A stretch of 64,000 bases of DNA from Cyanophora paradoxa (taxonomy: Eukaryota; Glaucocystophyceae; Cyanophorales; Cyanophoraceae). The stretch covers positions 1 through 64,000 of the forward strand of contig QPMI01000584.1 in the NCBI GenBank assembly GCA_004431415.1, given 5' to 3'. The position numbers were made by a program, and so were the translations under genes. A model generated the notes under the pieces. That model was not told the DNA's origin. It searched no databases and saw only the letters and a program-made list of their open reading frames with translations. Shown here piece after piece: positions 30,116 to 40,395 of the stretch; the first letter of the stretch is position 1, and the number at the start of each line of letters is the position of its first letter.

Positions 30116-30240
30116 TGAAACCCAGTAATCAGGTTGCCAGAGCGCAGAAGGGTAGGTGGCGAATAGATTAAGCTTAAGATAAGGGCGCACCCCGCGGGTG
30201 TTTTTGGGGAGGGGGGGGGGGGAAGGGGGGGGGTGAACGT
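29880..30240. repeat. G-rich low-complexity tract
   Basis: Almost pure G with T and A interruptions, including GGTGGGGGTGGGG repeats and an uninterrupted run of about 29 G at 30,087-30,115. ORFs predicted here are composition artefacts. The run length is unlikely to be accurately determined. Confidence 0.85.
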
Positions 30241-30296
30241 GAATGGATCGGGGGTTCAAGCACAAGAGGCATTCGGAGCAGAGAGGGCTGCTAAAA

Positions 30297-30848
30297 CTAT
30301 GCCGTGTTTTGTTCTATTTCAAGAGAGTGGGGAAGGGAGGGAGGCACCTGGTCATCGAGGCTGAGAAGAGCCGGCGGGGCTGCTGCGAGGTGGAGCAGGC
30401 AGGCGGCGGCGTGCGGGCAGAGGCCGAGCGAGTCCCGGCACGTCGCGCCCGTGCAGCGGATGGCAGCGCACACGCGAACGCCGTCCCCCTCGACCTCCTG
30501 CCGCGGCAGCGCGAGGCGCTGTGAGCTGATTGACAACGGACCTAGGCCGGCGAGACCGCGCCCCGCGCACACCTGTAGCGATGCATAAACGACTTCGTGA
30601 GCACCCCCGGCCTTGTCATCGCCGTCTCTGAAGCGCGCCGCCACCCGCAGCGCCCGCCCGGCCGCGACCTCGAAGCCAGCTGCGCGTACACTTGCAGCTG
30701 CGGTCGCTGCGGCCGCTGGCGCTTCGCGCTGAGTCGATATAGCTAGCTGCGCAGCTGCAAGCAGCTCCTCGCTGCGGCGAAGGACTGCGGGCTCCGTGAA
30801 CGCTCGCACACCATCGGCGCTGACGGGGACCACCGATGATGCCGCCAA
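30297..30848 (-). CDS. Possible host exon, alanine-rich
   Basis: A 183-codon alanine-rich open reading with a plausible folded centre (V-V-Y-A-S-L-Q-V-C-A-G-R-G-L) and cysteines near the end (R-C-T-G-A-T-C, L-C-P-H-A-A-A-C). High GC makes long open frames common here, so support is weak. It lies on the same strand as the other host exons. Confidence 0.25.
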   Translation of the reverse strand: MAASSVVPVSADGVRAFTEPAVLRRSEELLAAAQLAISTQREAPAAAATAAASVRAAGFEVAAGRALRVAARFRDGDDKAGGAHEVVYASLQVCAGRGLAGLGPLSISSQRLALPRQEVEGDGVRVCAAIRCTGATCRDSLGLCPHAAACLLHLAAAPPALLSLDDQVPPSLPHSLEIEQNTA

Positions 30849-31091
30849 GATCGTGCGCCATGTATCTGGCGAGAGGCCGAGTCAGCGATCGGGCCCGAGG
30901 CTTGCCACTCCCGCGCCCCGCTCTCATTTCCGAGCAAACGAAAGCAGAGCCCCGAGACGCACCTGGCGGCTGCTCGGGCTCGTCAGCAAGTCGCGCCCGC
31001 TTCGCTTCTCGCTCGCCTGCTGCGTCGGCCGGCAGCATCCGAGCTCGACGTCCCCGGCTGTACCCCTCCGGAGCCCCGTTCAATTGCAAGC

Positions 31092-31147
31092 TAGATCAAA
31101 GTAATTCGGCCGACGTCGATCTAGATCAAAGTAATTCGGCCGACGCA
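31092..31147. repeat. Tandem duplication, about 30-bp unit
   Basis: The stretch TAGATCAAAGTAATTCGGCC is present twice, 30 bases apart, both followed by GACG. A nearby GCATGC-type repeat (GCGCATGCGCATGCGCATGCC) is at about 31,371-31,391. No gene is evident between 31,090 and 31,700. Confidence 0.6.
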
Positions 31148-31699
31148 TGCACGGCCTGGCACTGGCTGGCAGTGGCCGGGCTGGCACCCGGCCGGCGCCG
31201 GCGCCGGCGGCGCGGCCTAGCCGAGCCTGTGAAGTCGAGTTCATGTTCAACGCTTACCCTGAGGGCCTTGAGATTTAATTTGCAGATGGCCGCGGCCGTG
31301 CACGTGCACGTCCATCACCGCCGCTAATGATCGCTACGCATGCCTTGATCATGAGCTTCTTTCCCACTGCGCGCATGCGCATGCGCATGCCTTGAGCTTC
31401 ATTCCCACTGCGCATTTGCATGCCGCAGTGTGCGCTCGTCCCCCGGCCCGCGGGCCCCTCGCGATCGAGCTCAGGGCCTCATGATCATTCTCACGCATGA
31501 TCAGAGTCTCGATCTAGATATCGATCTGTTCGGCCCGGCTCGGTTAAACTAGGGGCAGCGATTGGCGAGAGCCCGAAGCATTTAACACGAGCTAGTACGC
31601 CTCTAAATGCAAATCTACTGCTCAGTCTCTCGCGGCGACGAGGAAAAAGCCAGTTTCGCGGCAAGCTAACCGAGCTAGCAGTGCGCCCGGTCGGCGTCT

Positions 31700-33300
31700 T
31701 ATTGCTCTAGAGTCCCGAGATCTAGAGGGCAGTTGGGGGAGTGGAGGGGCCTGGGCGGGCCTTGATCATGAGCTGCCTTGCGCTGTCGAGGGCTGAAGAG
31801 GCGGCCAGGGCGCAGCGACCTCCGAGGCCAACTTTCGCGCGGCGAGGTACTTTTATCGCCTCTGGCGGCGCTCACTTTGCGTACCCCCCCCCCCCGCCGT
31901 CCTTTGGAGTACCCAAAAACAGCATTGACGCCGATGGGCGCGGGGGTACCCATCGCCGAATGGGGGGGGGGGGGGCGGGGACCCGGAGGGCCCGCGCACG
32001 GGGACTCAGAGGACCGCGGGGACAGGGGCCGCCAAGGGGGGCCGGGGCGGGGAGAGGGGGGAGGGGTCCCCTGCGGCCCTCGTCATCAGCGGGGCCGGGG
32101 GCGGGCCCTTGTGCTGAGCGAGGCCGGGGGGGCGGCCCTTGTATACAGATCTAGAGAGGCCGGGAGGGGGCCCCTCTCGTCAGCGGGGCCGGGGTACGGC
32201 CCATCTGAGGCTTTCCGCGCTTACCCCCCCCCCCCCCGTCCGTCGTACCCATGGCCAGCGGTATTAGCGGAGTCCCTACCCCCCCTCCTAGGCCCCGGCC
32301 CTACCCCCCAGCCCCGAGCCCACCCCCTGCCGTCGCCGAAGTGCGAGAGAAGGGGCGGAAAAGGCTCTCTGAAATTCAACGCATTTACAGGCGGCGGCGG
32401 TGGAGACGGCTGCCCTCGACGGAGAGCGAGTCCGGGGTAGGGGGGGGGGAGGGGGGGGGAAGTGACGGCGGAGGGGCGCTTGACCCCGCCCCGGCCCTTC
32501 AGCGCGCTCCGGGCCGGCCGCTTGCCCTCCTTCAGCGCCTTCTTGCCAGCCTTGGCCGCCTTCCTGACCGCCTTCTCGTCCTCCGACTCGGGCTCCGAGT
32601 TCTCCGGCTCGGGCTCGGCTCGGAGGCCGGCTCCGGCGTCTCAATCTCCTTCTGCGGCGCACAAAGTCAGAGGGGAGCGCAGGGGTACGGGCAAAGGGGC
32701 TGAACTGGGGCTCCTCCGGGTCGGCGACGGGCGCGGGGGGACCTCTTCGTCTACGGCGCCCATGGAGGGGAACGAGAAACCGAGAGAGTCACTGTCTAGG
32801 TGCGCCATAAGGGTCCAGCGCCGGTCAATGCGGTCAAACAGTTGCGTGCACAAGGCGTATCGGAACATAGGATCCCAACGCCTTTATCGGATCCTAAGCC
32901 TAATCCTCTTCGAACCTCGGCGGCGGCAGGGGGTACCCCCCAAGCGCCCCGGCCCCGCTCCGGACCGCGGCTCTACCCCCGCAAAGCCACCCTACCCCCC
33001 TCCCGCCCCTCCGCGATCTCCGTGACATCCGTGATTCCGTGACGTCCGCGTCCCCTCGGTGCCTCCTCGCCGCCCATACCCATCCGCGCGGGCCAGAGGG
33101 GGTACGCGCGGGCCGGGGGGGGGGGTAAGCCGGCCTCGCTCCGGCTCTACCCCTCACCCCCGCCGCCGCTTCGCGATCGGGTCTCCGCGGGGTCCATTCG
33201 GCAGTGGGGGGGTACGGGCCATCGCGGCGAATGGGGCTCTAGCGGGGCGGGAGAGGGGCGGGGGGGTACACGCAAAGTGACCCGCCCGCGAGGGCAGAAT
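31700..33300. other. GC-rich low-complexity region, no gene supported
   Basis: Long C and G runs (for example near 31,886, 31,960, 32,226, 32,440 and 33,115) and proline-, glycine- and arginine-rich frames on both strands. Every frame is open by composition, and I see no reading with balanced amino-acid content. Run lengths are likely inexact. Confidence 0.6.
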
Positions 33301-34319
33301 GGCGGGAGACCAAAAAAGCTTTTCATCTCGGCTGATCTAGAATGCGCATGCACTTCCTGCGTGCACGTGCCCGGTCTCGCGCGGATCACTTGCTGCGCTA
33401 CGTTTCCGCTTTGATTTCGGCTGGATTGGTATGGCATCTTTAATTTAAACCGCCGCGCCGCCCCGGTCCCCGGCCCGTCGTAATTCTGCTGAACTTCGTG
33501 TGCTGTCTATATTTCGGGCTATGCATGCTGAGCTCGATGCCGTCGGCTGCTCCTCTGCCCCGTGCACTCGAGCTCGCTCTCCCCCTGCCCTCCCCCCGAC
33601 CGCTCCCCCAGCCGGCGCCGGCCCTCTGGCCGCGCCCTCTCTCCCATATGCATGCATATGGCCACGTGCACTTCGGCCCGCCCTCTTCGGCCTCGCCTCC
33701 CTCTTCGGCCCGCCCCGCCCCGACGCTCCCCAGTAGCACCTTGATCGCTCCCGCCCCCTCCGGATCCCCTGGACCTCAGTCTCGGCCTCTAGTTAACCCA
33801 GTAGCATTTCTGTCGGCGCTTAGCGCCCTACCCCATCAGGCCCCCGACCATCCCTCGAGCGGTGGGGGGGGCCCCTGTTTCTACCAATAAGCATACCCTG
33901 GGGCCGCAGGCCTCACCCATACTGGAAAAACTTCGTGTGCTCGTGATTGCTGTGTCGTCTTGGAAAATAAATTTATATCTACAGATACTTTGTATTATTG
34001 CAAGTGGGGAAAGAAGACCGAAGGTCTTCCCCCCCTGGCTTCCCGTTCCCTCGCTTCAGCCAAAAGTTTTCTATGAGGCCGTTTTCGAAAAAAATGATGC
34101 TAGCGCTTTATTCGCGATCCGATTGGCTCGGTGGACCGGTCAGCTTTCGACTTTCGAGCGTCAAAGTCGAGGGGAAAAAGTGGTTTTCGAGGGGAAAACG
34201 AACTTCTCCTCACTCCGGTCTTCGAATTTCTTGCGCGGTTATGCATGGAACCAGTTCTCCCTATTGAGGAAGACCGGATCCTAGGCTTCCTAGCTGCGCC
34301 GCTGATTGCAGCCGAGCAC
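33301..34319. other. Host intergenic sequence, no gene supported
   Basis: Mixed composition with no convincing reading. There is a short hairpin GAAGACCGAAGGTCTTC near 34,014-34,030 and a purine-rich GAGGGGAAAA repeat pair near 34,168-34,200. The composition drops in GC around 33,960-34,010. Confidence 0.4.
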
Positions 34320-34452
34320 GCCCGGCCGTGCAGATCTAGACCGTGCTCTCTTGCTGCGCTCAGCACGTCTCCGAAATCGAGCTTATACCGCAGAACCGCG
34401 TGCGCCGCTGCCCGCAGCCGAGCACGCCGGCCGGGCCGGGCGCTTTTGTTGC
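34320..34452. repeat. 133-bp direct repeat, copy 1
   Basis: Repeated at 35,444-35,576 in the same orientation, offset by 1,124 bases, with only about three or four mismatches visible. It starts GCCCGGCCGTGCAGATCTAG. The unit itself ends with a partial echo of its own start (GCCGAGCACGCCGG). No coding meaning is apparent. Confidence 0.8.
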
Positions 34453-35443
34453 GGTCGACACTCCGCTGCTCGGCTTCTCGGTTTCGCCGCGGTGCTTGCT
34501 TCGGCAGATTTCCCCGCAGCTTTATGCCCGGTAGTAGCTTCGCCAAATTACGCGCGTGAGTCTGCTGCTGTGCAAGTCCGCATCAGATGGGACGGCGAGC
34601 TGCAGCCGCTTCTGTGCCCGGAGACGTCGTCCCGGGGCGGGACTTCGTGGCGGGTGGCGCAGGCTGTACATGTACAGTGTCGTCATCATGCAACGGCGGA
34701 ATTTGCTTACATTGTCCGGACGGAGCCCGTGAACACTTAAGCTTCTGCTGGCGCCAGAACTTGTTTCGATCTTCGTCATGTCCGGCCGCGGCAGCACGTT
34801 CGCAGCAGTCGAGTTCGTTCACTTTCGATCGAGTTGCGCGCTGTCTAAAATGCAGCGGCTAACGCACGTATTCATCGCCACGCAGGGTCCTTCTGTCCCT
34901 GCCCAGCCTTCAGTTGGCGATCCGCGAAGCGCGCGGTTTCGTGTTCAAGTGAGCTCGTTTCGCTGCTTTTTAATTTCCATGTCCCGCTGTTTCGCGCCAA
35001 TTTGTCTTCGCATGCTGTTTCAATCATTAATATTGAATTGTCTTCGCTTTCTGATTTATATTCAGGACCGGCTCTCTTCAGGACCGGCGCCGCTGGCTGC
35101 CGCTTACCCCCGGTCGACTTCCGCCCCGACCCCCTCCAGAAGGCCTGGATTGCCTATGTTTACGGCGAGCCCTCTGCAGACAGCACCATCATCTTTTAGC
35201 CAGCTGTACAGGGTTAGCGGTAGGCCGTGCGAACACGGTTCATGTGCAGCGTTTTTCCGCTCCAGAACAATTTTTCATATACAGTGCGCTGAATCTGGCC
35301 TTTCATTGAGGCTTTTCTTTATTCGGTTTGATCCCAGCGTCTGCTTATCGGGCGTTTTCTATTTTTTACCATCACATATAATCTGTGTCTATCTTTACTA
35401 CTTCAACCTGGCGCTCGCGCTGGGCCGGGGTCGATCTAGAACT

Positions 35444-35576
35444 GCCCGGCCGTGCAGATCTAGACCGTGCTCTCTTGCTGCGCTCAGCACGTCTCCGACA
35501 TCGAGCTTATACCACAGAACCGCGTGCGCCGCTGCCCGCAGCCGAGCACGCCGGCCGGGCCGGGCGCTCTTGTTGC
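35444..35576. repeat. 133-bp direct repeat, copy 2
   Basis: Second copy of the unit at 34,320-34,452. Sequence between the two copies (about 34,453-35,443) contains no supported gene. The high identity points to a recent duplication. Confidence 0.8.
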
Positions 35577-35713
35577 TCGGCACTGGGCCGGGGTCGTTCT
35601 GCCGCGCGCATGTGCGTGCCACTACGACTCTTTCATTAGATCCCGGTTCCCCCCTTGCACCCCCGGCGCGAGAATCGCGGCCGGGCCCCTAGTATTATTT
35701 AAGCTATATAATT

Positions 35714-36002
35714 ATTTTTGAGAGACTACGGTGGGGCGAACGGGTACCCCCCGCGTCGTAGGTAGGAACCTTCAAGGACAACAAAGTAATCACAAATCAA
35801 AGGGATAGCAGACAATTGCAAGACACATAATCAAGAGGGATCACAATAAGGGACGCGATCGTAAGAACGCAAAGGATAAGGAGAACGAGCACGAGAAGTA
35901 GTAGAAGAGCTCAAGGACGTCGACGCAGCAGTCGCACTTAGACTGCACTCAATGGTTCGAGTTCCGAAGTTCGACCCACCGTATACGTGGTCTCTCAAAA
36001 AT
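35714..36002. mobile_element. MITE-like unit with 13-bp terminal inverted repeats
   Basis: ATTTTTGAGAGAC at 35,714-35,726 is a perfect reverse complement of 35,990-36,002. The inverted similarity continues inward (TACGGTGGG against CCCACCGTA) after a six-base offset. The 263-base interior is purine-rich, unlike the flanking GC-rich DNA, and has no ORF. The layout is that of a small non-autonomous transposon. No clear target duplication was seen. Confidence 0.5.
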
Positions 36003-36088
36003 ACCGCGAAGTACGTATTCTTAGAATTCGAAGTGTCAAGAAATTCGAAAAAATCCTAAATCCATCTAATAGCTAAAGGAGGCAGCGC

Positions 36089-37140
36089 CTAAAGATCGAA
36101 GTGAGGCACACGATCGACAGCCGGCACGAGGGCCTCGCTCTCGCTGGCCGATGCGGCGGACACGCGGCTCGAACGGCGGTGCGTCAGAGCGGAAATGATC
36201 GGCGATACCGCCTTCGCAAACGAGCCGCGGCGCGAGCGGGGGATCGCCGCCGCCTCGCGGGCAGGCGAGGCCGCCAATCGGAGCGCGTCGTCGGCGTCAG
36301 AGACGAGCGCGATGGGGGCGGCCTGCAGGCTGTTGCTGCGCGGCCTCGCCCTCCACGCTGACGCCTTCAGCTTCGAATTCCCATGGCCAGCGACGTCGGT
36401 GTCGCCCTCGCGAGGAGCGGGTACATGTACACCGCCGTGACCGCCGACCCCGGCGCCTCCATCCCAATGGCGCTTGTGGCGCTGCGCATGCGCCACTTGC
36501 TCTTGCAGCGCCGCCGGTGGTCGCGCCGCCCCGCCCTTCTCCGCAGTCGCCGAGCCTGCCGCCGCCTTCCATGCGAGCCGGGCCGCCGCCCGCTTCTTCG
36601 CTTCCTTCTTTCGGCGCCGCTCCTCCACCCAGCCCCCGCACGTGAACTGTGCGGGGTTAAGTTCGCGTGGGGCGAAAAGGGTCTGCGAGCGCAGCGGCCA
36701 CGCACATTGTAGATGGCCCGGATGCTGCGCATCTGGTTGACAGCAAGGATCGCCGTCGTGAGCATGTTGACCACCAGGACCCCCGTGCTCACCCGCTCCT
36801 GCACGTACAGTCGGAGACTCGCACGGAAAGAAGAGCAGGCGGCACATGTGCTGCCGGACACCTTCTGGTAATTCGCGTTCCGCATCAGCATCAAGATGAG
36901 CAGGATGCTCTGCAGCGGGTTCGCGATGAACTGGATCCAGTTCTCAATGCTGCGCATTCGAGCCCTGTGAGCTGCAAAATGTCGAGGCTCTGTGCAAGGG
37001 CAAGCAAGACGGACCGGTCGATGAAGGGGCGGCTGATACCGAGGAAAGCGACGTGCGCGAGGCTGAACGCGAGGAGGGCCGCGAGGGTGTTCGAGGGGCT
37101 GGACGATGCCCCGCGCCCCGCATGCAGGCCTGCGCATCGC
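36089..37140 (-). CDS. Host membrane protein, 3' exons
   Basis: Reading on the minus strand, coding-like exons include two or three likely membrane helices (L-A-A-L-L-A-F-S-L-A-H-V-A-F-L, L-Q-S-I-L-L-I-L-M-L-M and V-L-V-V-N-M-L-T-T-A-I-L-A-V). These are followed by a GT...AG intron at about 36,650-36,712 and a basic, alanine-rich cytoplasmic-looking tail ending at 36,089. A frame change near 36,960 is a further intron or an indel. Element B begins only about 30 bases upstream of the first exon seen, so it may have inserted in this gene or its intron. Family unknown. Confidence 0.42.
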
Positions 37141-37229
37141 GGCGATCGTCACGAGCGCTGAAGACAGTCATATATAAATTGTGAGCCTTCTTAGATTAAT
37201 ATTTCTTGTTTATGAATGCGTTTCCAGCG

Positions 37230-37300
37230 ACACATATAAAAACAAATATTATTATCCCTCGCGTTCCGCTCAGGATAATAATATTTGTTTTTATATGTGT
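37230..37300. repeat. Perfect 28-bp hairpin near the left tip of element B
   Basis: 37,230-37,257 and 37,273-37,300 are exact reverse complements (core AAACAAATATTATTATCC), with the 15-base loop CTCGCGTTCCGCTCA. The AT-rich stem and GC-rich loop recall terminal hairpins or replication-protein sites. It lies about 65 bases inside the presumed left end, in the part of the terminal repeat whose mirror copy is outside the window. Confidence 0.8.
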
Positions 37301-37560
37301 GTTACTATAAGTTATATAAAGATATTAGCATTTTTATCATAGTGTATATCGATATGTGATATGTATTCTATCGGTAGTTCGTAAATGAATCAATAAAAAT
37401 AATATAAGTATCGTGGAATCTTTGTAAAATATGTATATATAATATGTAATCGCGATATAGCCGATATGTGTTTACGATGCGCGATGTGTATCTAAAACAA
37501 CTACAATGTGCTGCTTGGGACGCGCCTCATATAGTCATGTGTATCACCTACGTAGCTTCG

Positions 37561-37675
37561 ATAGGGTGGGGCGGGTGGGGTGAGGTGGGGCATTTTTTGA
37601 ATTCCCTAAAATGTTTCACTCCCAAAAATTCTTGGTCAAAAAAGACCCCACCCAACCCCACTTACCCCACCCTGT
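37561..37675. repeat. G-rich palindromic module, copy 1
   Basis: Starts TAGGGTGGGGCGGGTGGGG, has an AT-rich middle and ends with the complementary C-rich arm (ACCCCACTTACCCCACCCTG). Runs of three or four G spaced by one or two bases fit a G-quadruplex motif on one arm. Its mirror is at 63,877-63,993. Confidence 0.8.
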
Positions 37676-37879
37676 ATTATTCTCTTTATCTATGATTGAT
37701 TTCAATGTAATTTAAATATAAATATGTATGATTGAGTATGTTAAATTAATACTGGGTGGGGTGTGAGGGTGGGGTGTGAGTGGTATCGGTATGGTAGTCC
37801 AATCTAAGATGGCACACATAAAATCATGATGTGTTATTTTTACTTCCGGTTTGATACTTATCGGACTTCGATAACTTCG

Positions 37880-37994
37880 ATAGGGTGGGGCGGGTGGGGT
37901 GAGGTGGGGCATTTTTTTGAATTCCCTAAAATAATTCCCCTCAAAAATTCTTGGTCAAAAAAGACCCCACCCAACCCACTTACCCACCCTGTAT
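37880..37994. repeat. G-rich palindromic module, copy 2
   Basis: Same organisation as copy 1, with an identical G-rich arm and a slightly changed middle. Mirror copy at 63,558-63,673. The C-rich arm is one or two bases shorter here than in the mirror, the only visible terminal-repeat mismatch of note. Confidence 0.8.
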
Positions 37995-38347
37995 CTTTTA
38001 TTATATTTATGATTGATTTCAATGTAATTAATGTATAAAGTATAGAGATTATGTATGTTAAATTAATACCGGGTGGGGTGTGAGGGTGGGGTGTGAAAGT
38101 GGTATCAGCCAACCATTTAATAATTACGATATTGAACCGACGTGATACCGACGAGATATGATATATTCAGATCGTATTAGAACGGCGCGATCACTAAGAA
38201 AAACAAGTATCATGTGCTGTATATTTCGCGATCCCTGAATCGCGAATCGATAGGGTGGGGTGAGAAAGTGGGGCACCACCCTCACTGTATACACTGTGAT
38301 ATGATCGCAATCCCGATGTAGCCTACTATGATATCGTGCGGACTTCG

Positions 38348-38463
38348 ATAGGGTGGGGTAAGTGGGGTGAGGTGGGGCATTTTTTTGAATCCCTTAAATT
38401 TTTGGGGGTCAAATATTTTTGGGCAAAAAAGACCCCACCCAACCCCACCCTCCCACCCTGTAT
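38348..38463. repeat. G-rich palindromic module, copy 3
   Basis: Variant with AGTGGGGTGAGGTGGGGC and the C-rich arm ACCCCACCCTCCCACCCTG. Mirror copy at 63,088-63,204. Half modules without the partner arm occur nearby at about 38,250-38,285 and 38,550-38,575. Confidence 0.8.
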
Positions 38464-38889
38464 TACTTATCGATACACCTCACTTATTTCAATGTATAAA
38501 CTCTATTAAATTAGATAGTAAATATGTATAGAAATAACGAGATTGTAGTATAGGGTGGGGTGTAGGGTGGGGGCAAAATGCAAACTGAATCAGTGCGATA
38601 TAATTTAGTGAACACAAAGTGGATATGAAGTGGATACTAAGTGGATACGAAGGGGATAAGTGCGCCCCGCCCACTATGCAAGATACATGCAAACTACATG
38701 CGAGTTCTATGAAAACAATAACGATTTAGTCATGCATATATTTCGTATATATGTCCGAACCTCTGTGTGAGTGATCCCGCACAACTTTGCATCCGCGTGC
38801 GCATAAAGTAGTTCTACACTACTACAAAGTGGCGCGGTCTGATTCGCAAAGGGCGCGATTTGGCGGCTACGAAAGCACCGCGGCGCCTA

Positions 38890-40332
38890 CTACTTTCGTG
38901 GTCTCAGAGTCGCTTTTCGATCGCCATTAGCTACCGGCGCTACCGTTGCTACTTTTCTACTACTTCTTAATGTAGCTTTGGTTTCCGGCGCTTTATAGCT
39001 CTCAGTCTGATTAGAGAACGACTTATACCATCGTTGGCTATTAACGCCGCCGGATAGCTTAGGCTCCGCGGCGGTTACTAGCCGCTGTAATTCTTTATTT
39101 ACGCGTTTCTCTTTTTGCACGCGATCCTCTAATAGAGTGCCTTGCGGCACAGTCGCGGCGGCTTCTATGCCCTCTCTACGCAATTGCGCATCGACGCGCG
39201 CCTCGTCCTTCGCCGCCTCTAATGCATCTACTGTGGGCGCCATTAGGTAATCCACAGCTTGGACAGGCAATAGCTCGTGGAAGGCAAAGCGACCCTCTAC
39301 GCGATTGCCGTCCGGATCAGTTAGCATAAACTTATAGCCCTCGCGCGCGGCGACAGTATATACGATTCGGCTCCAATTGTTACCGCCCTTAGCGAATGGC
39401 GTCTTCTCGATGCGTAGCCTTACTGACATGCCCGGCTGAATCTGATCCAAATAAGCTATCGATTTCTTGAATTTCGCATCTTCTTTTTGAACTATGAGCT
39501 TATAGTGACTCTCGTTGGTCTCGGCAGGCATATAGCCGGTCGCAGAGTGCACCGTATTATTATAGTTATATTCTAGCTCGGGCAGGACATCGATAAAACG
39601 CGCCGTATTATTAGCTATGCAGTAGCTCGTGATCAGCCGCCGCATTTGCTTGTTAAACGCCTCTATGCGCCCTTGCGCGCGATGGTCGGCTGTGTCCGCA
39701 ATCTGATGCTCTATAAACTGATTCTCGAAATATTCTCTTAACAGGCTATTAGTGAATTCTGAGCCGCGGTCGCTTTGCACTTTGAAAATTGGTCTCGGCG
39801 CCTTATTTTGCAGCTGAATAAATGCGGCTAAGGTCGACGCCGCGGACTTATCCCGCATTGGGATAATGAACCCGACCCGTAATGTGTTCTCCATAGCCGT
39901 GAGAAAAGCACTGTAATTATCGTTATACTTAGCATACGCCGGAAAGAATAGCAGATCAATTACGTAGGTATCGAGAGGCTGTCGGATCGGTATAGCAGGG
40001 TCTCGTTTGCGGGATAGGTGCGGCGCATTAATCTGAACGACCTCTTGCCGGCTATACCACGCTTGCAATTTCTTATAATTCTCGTCGGGCAGCTCTTGCC
40101 GTAGCTTAGTGATCCCTTTAAAGCCGGTTTGCGGACTGTAAAACTTCCGGGCAATTTTCGATTCCTCCGGGACAGCAAGGGCTACGGGCACGTCGCGGGG
40201 CACCAAAGCCTTTAAATCAGACCGCTTTACTATGCGGCTCTCTTTATTCTCTTTCGGCACGGGGATCGGCAATGTGCTCCCCTCTAAATCTTGCGATCGT
40301 CTTACTATGGGCGGTCTTGACATCCTTGTCAT
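38890..40332 (-). CDS. Retrovirus-like DDE integrase
   Basis: Inserts the element into host DNA. The 480-residue protein has the complete rve catalytic triad: Asp126 (D-L-L-F-F-P), Asp188 (Q-S-D-R-G-S-E-F) and Glu224 (G-R-I-E-A-F-N), with the classical 35-residue spacing between the second Asp and Glu. A tryptophan-bearing region around residues 300-360 (N-N-W-S-R-I-V-Y) fits the C-terminal DNA-binding domain. The last 110 residues are basic and low in complexity. I see no N-terminal HHCC zinc finger. It is the first gene inside the left terminal repeat, as usual for Polintons, and is intact. Confidence 0.92.
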   Translation of the reverse strand: MTRMSRPPIVRRSQDLEGSTLPIPVPKENKESRIVKRSDLKALVPRDVPVALAVPEESKIARKFYSPQTGFKGITKLRQELPDENYKKLQAWYSRQEVVQINAPHLSRKRDPAIPIRQPLDTYVIDLLFFPAYAKYNDNYSAFLTAMENTLRVGFIIPMRDKSAASTLAAFIQLQNKAPRPIFKVQSDRGSEFTNSLLREYFENQFIEHQIADTADHRAQGRIEAFNKQMRRLITSYCIANNTARFIDVLPELEYNYNNTVHSATGYMPAETNESHYKLIVQKEDAKFKKSIAYLDQIQPGMSVRLRIEKTPFAKGGNNWSRIVYTVAAREGYKFMLTDPDGNRVEGRFAFHELLPVQAVDYLMAPTVDALEAAKDEARVDAQLRREGIEAAATVPQGTLLEDRVQKEKRVNKELQRLVTAAEPKLSGGVNSQRWYKSFSNQTESYKAPETKATLRSSRKVATVAPVANGDRKATLRPRK

Positions 40333-40395
40333 CAGACAATAAAAAAGATCAATGTAACATTTTACATGCAGGCGACAAGAAAAGGTATTGTTTGT

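Larger units (their letters stand above)
37554..38690. repeat. Left terminal inverted repeat of element B, visible matching part
   Basis: Matches the reverse complement of 62,862-64,000 nearly base for base. The only differences I found are single-base length changes in C or G runs around 37,975-37,990. The inner edge is sharp, at ATGCAAGATACATGC. It contains three full G-rich palindromic modules and several half modules but no gene. It probably serves integrase recognition and protein-primed replication. Confidence 0.92.

Noticed and set aside
29886-30265. ORFs rich in glycine or proline around the G tract
   Set aside because: Pure composition effect of a G-rich low-complexity region.
31741-33025. 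Long overlapping ORFs on both strands in the GC-rich host block
   Set aside because: Every frame is open because stop codons are rare at this GC content. Arginine-, proline- and glycine-rich products with no folded-protein character.
37468-38112. Several proline- and histidine-rich ORFs in the left terminal repeat
   Set aside because: They are translations of the G-rich modules and appear on either strand depending on module orientation.
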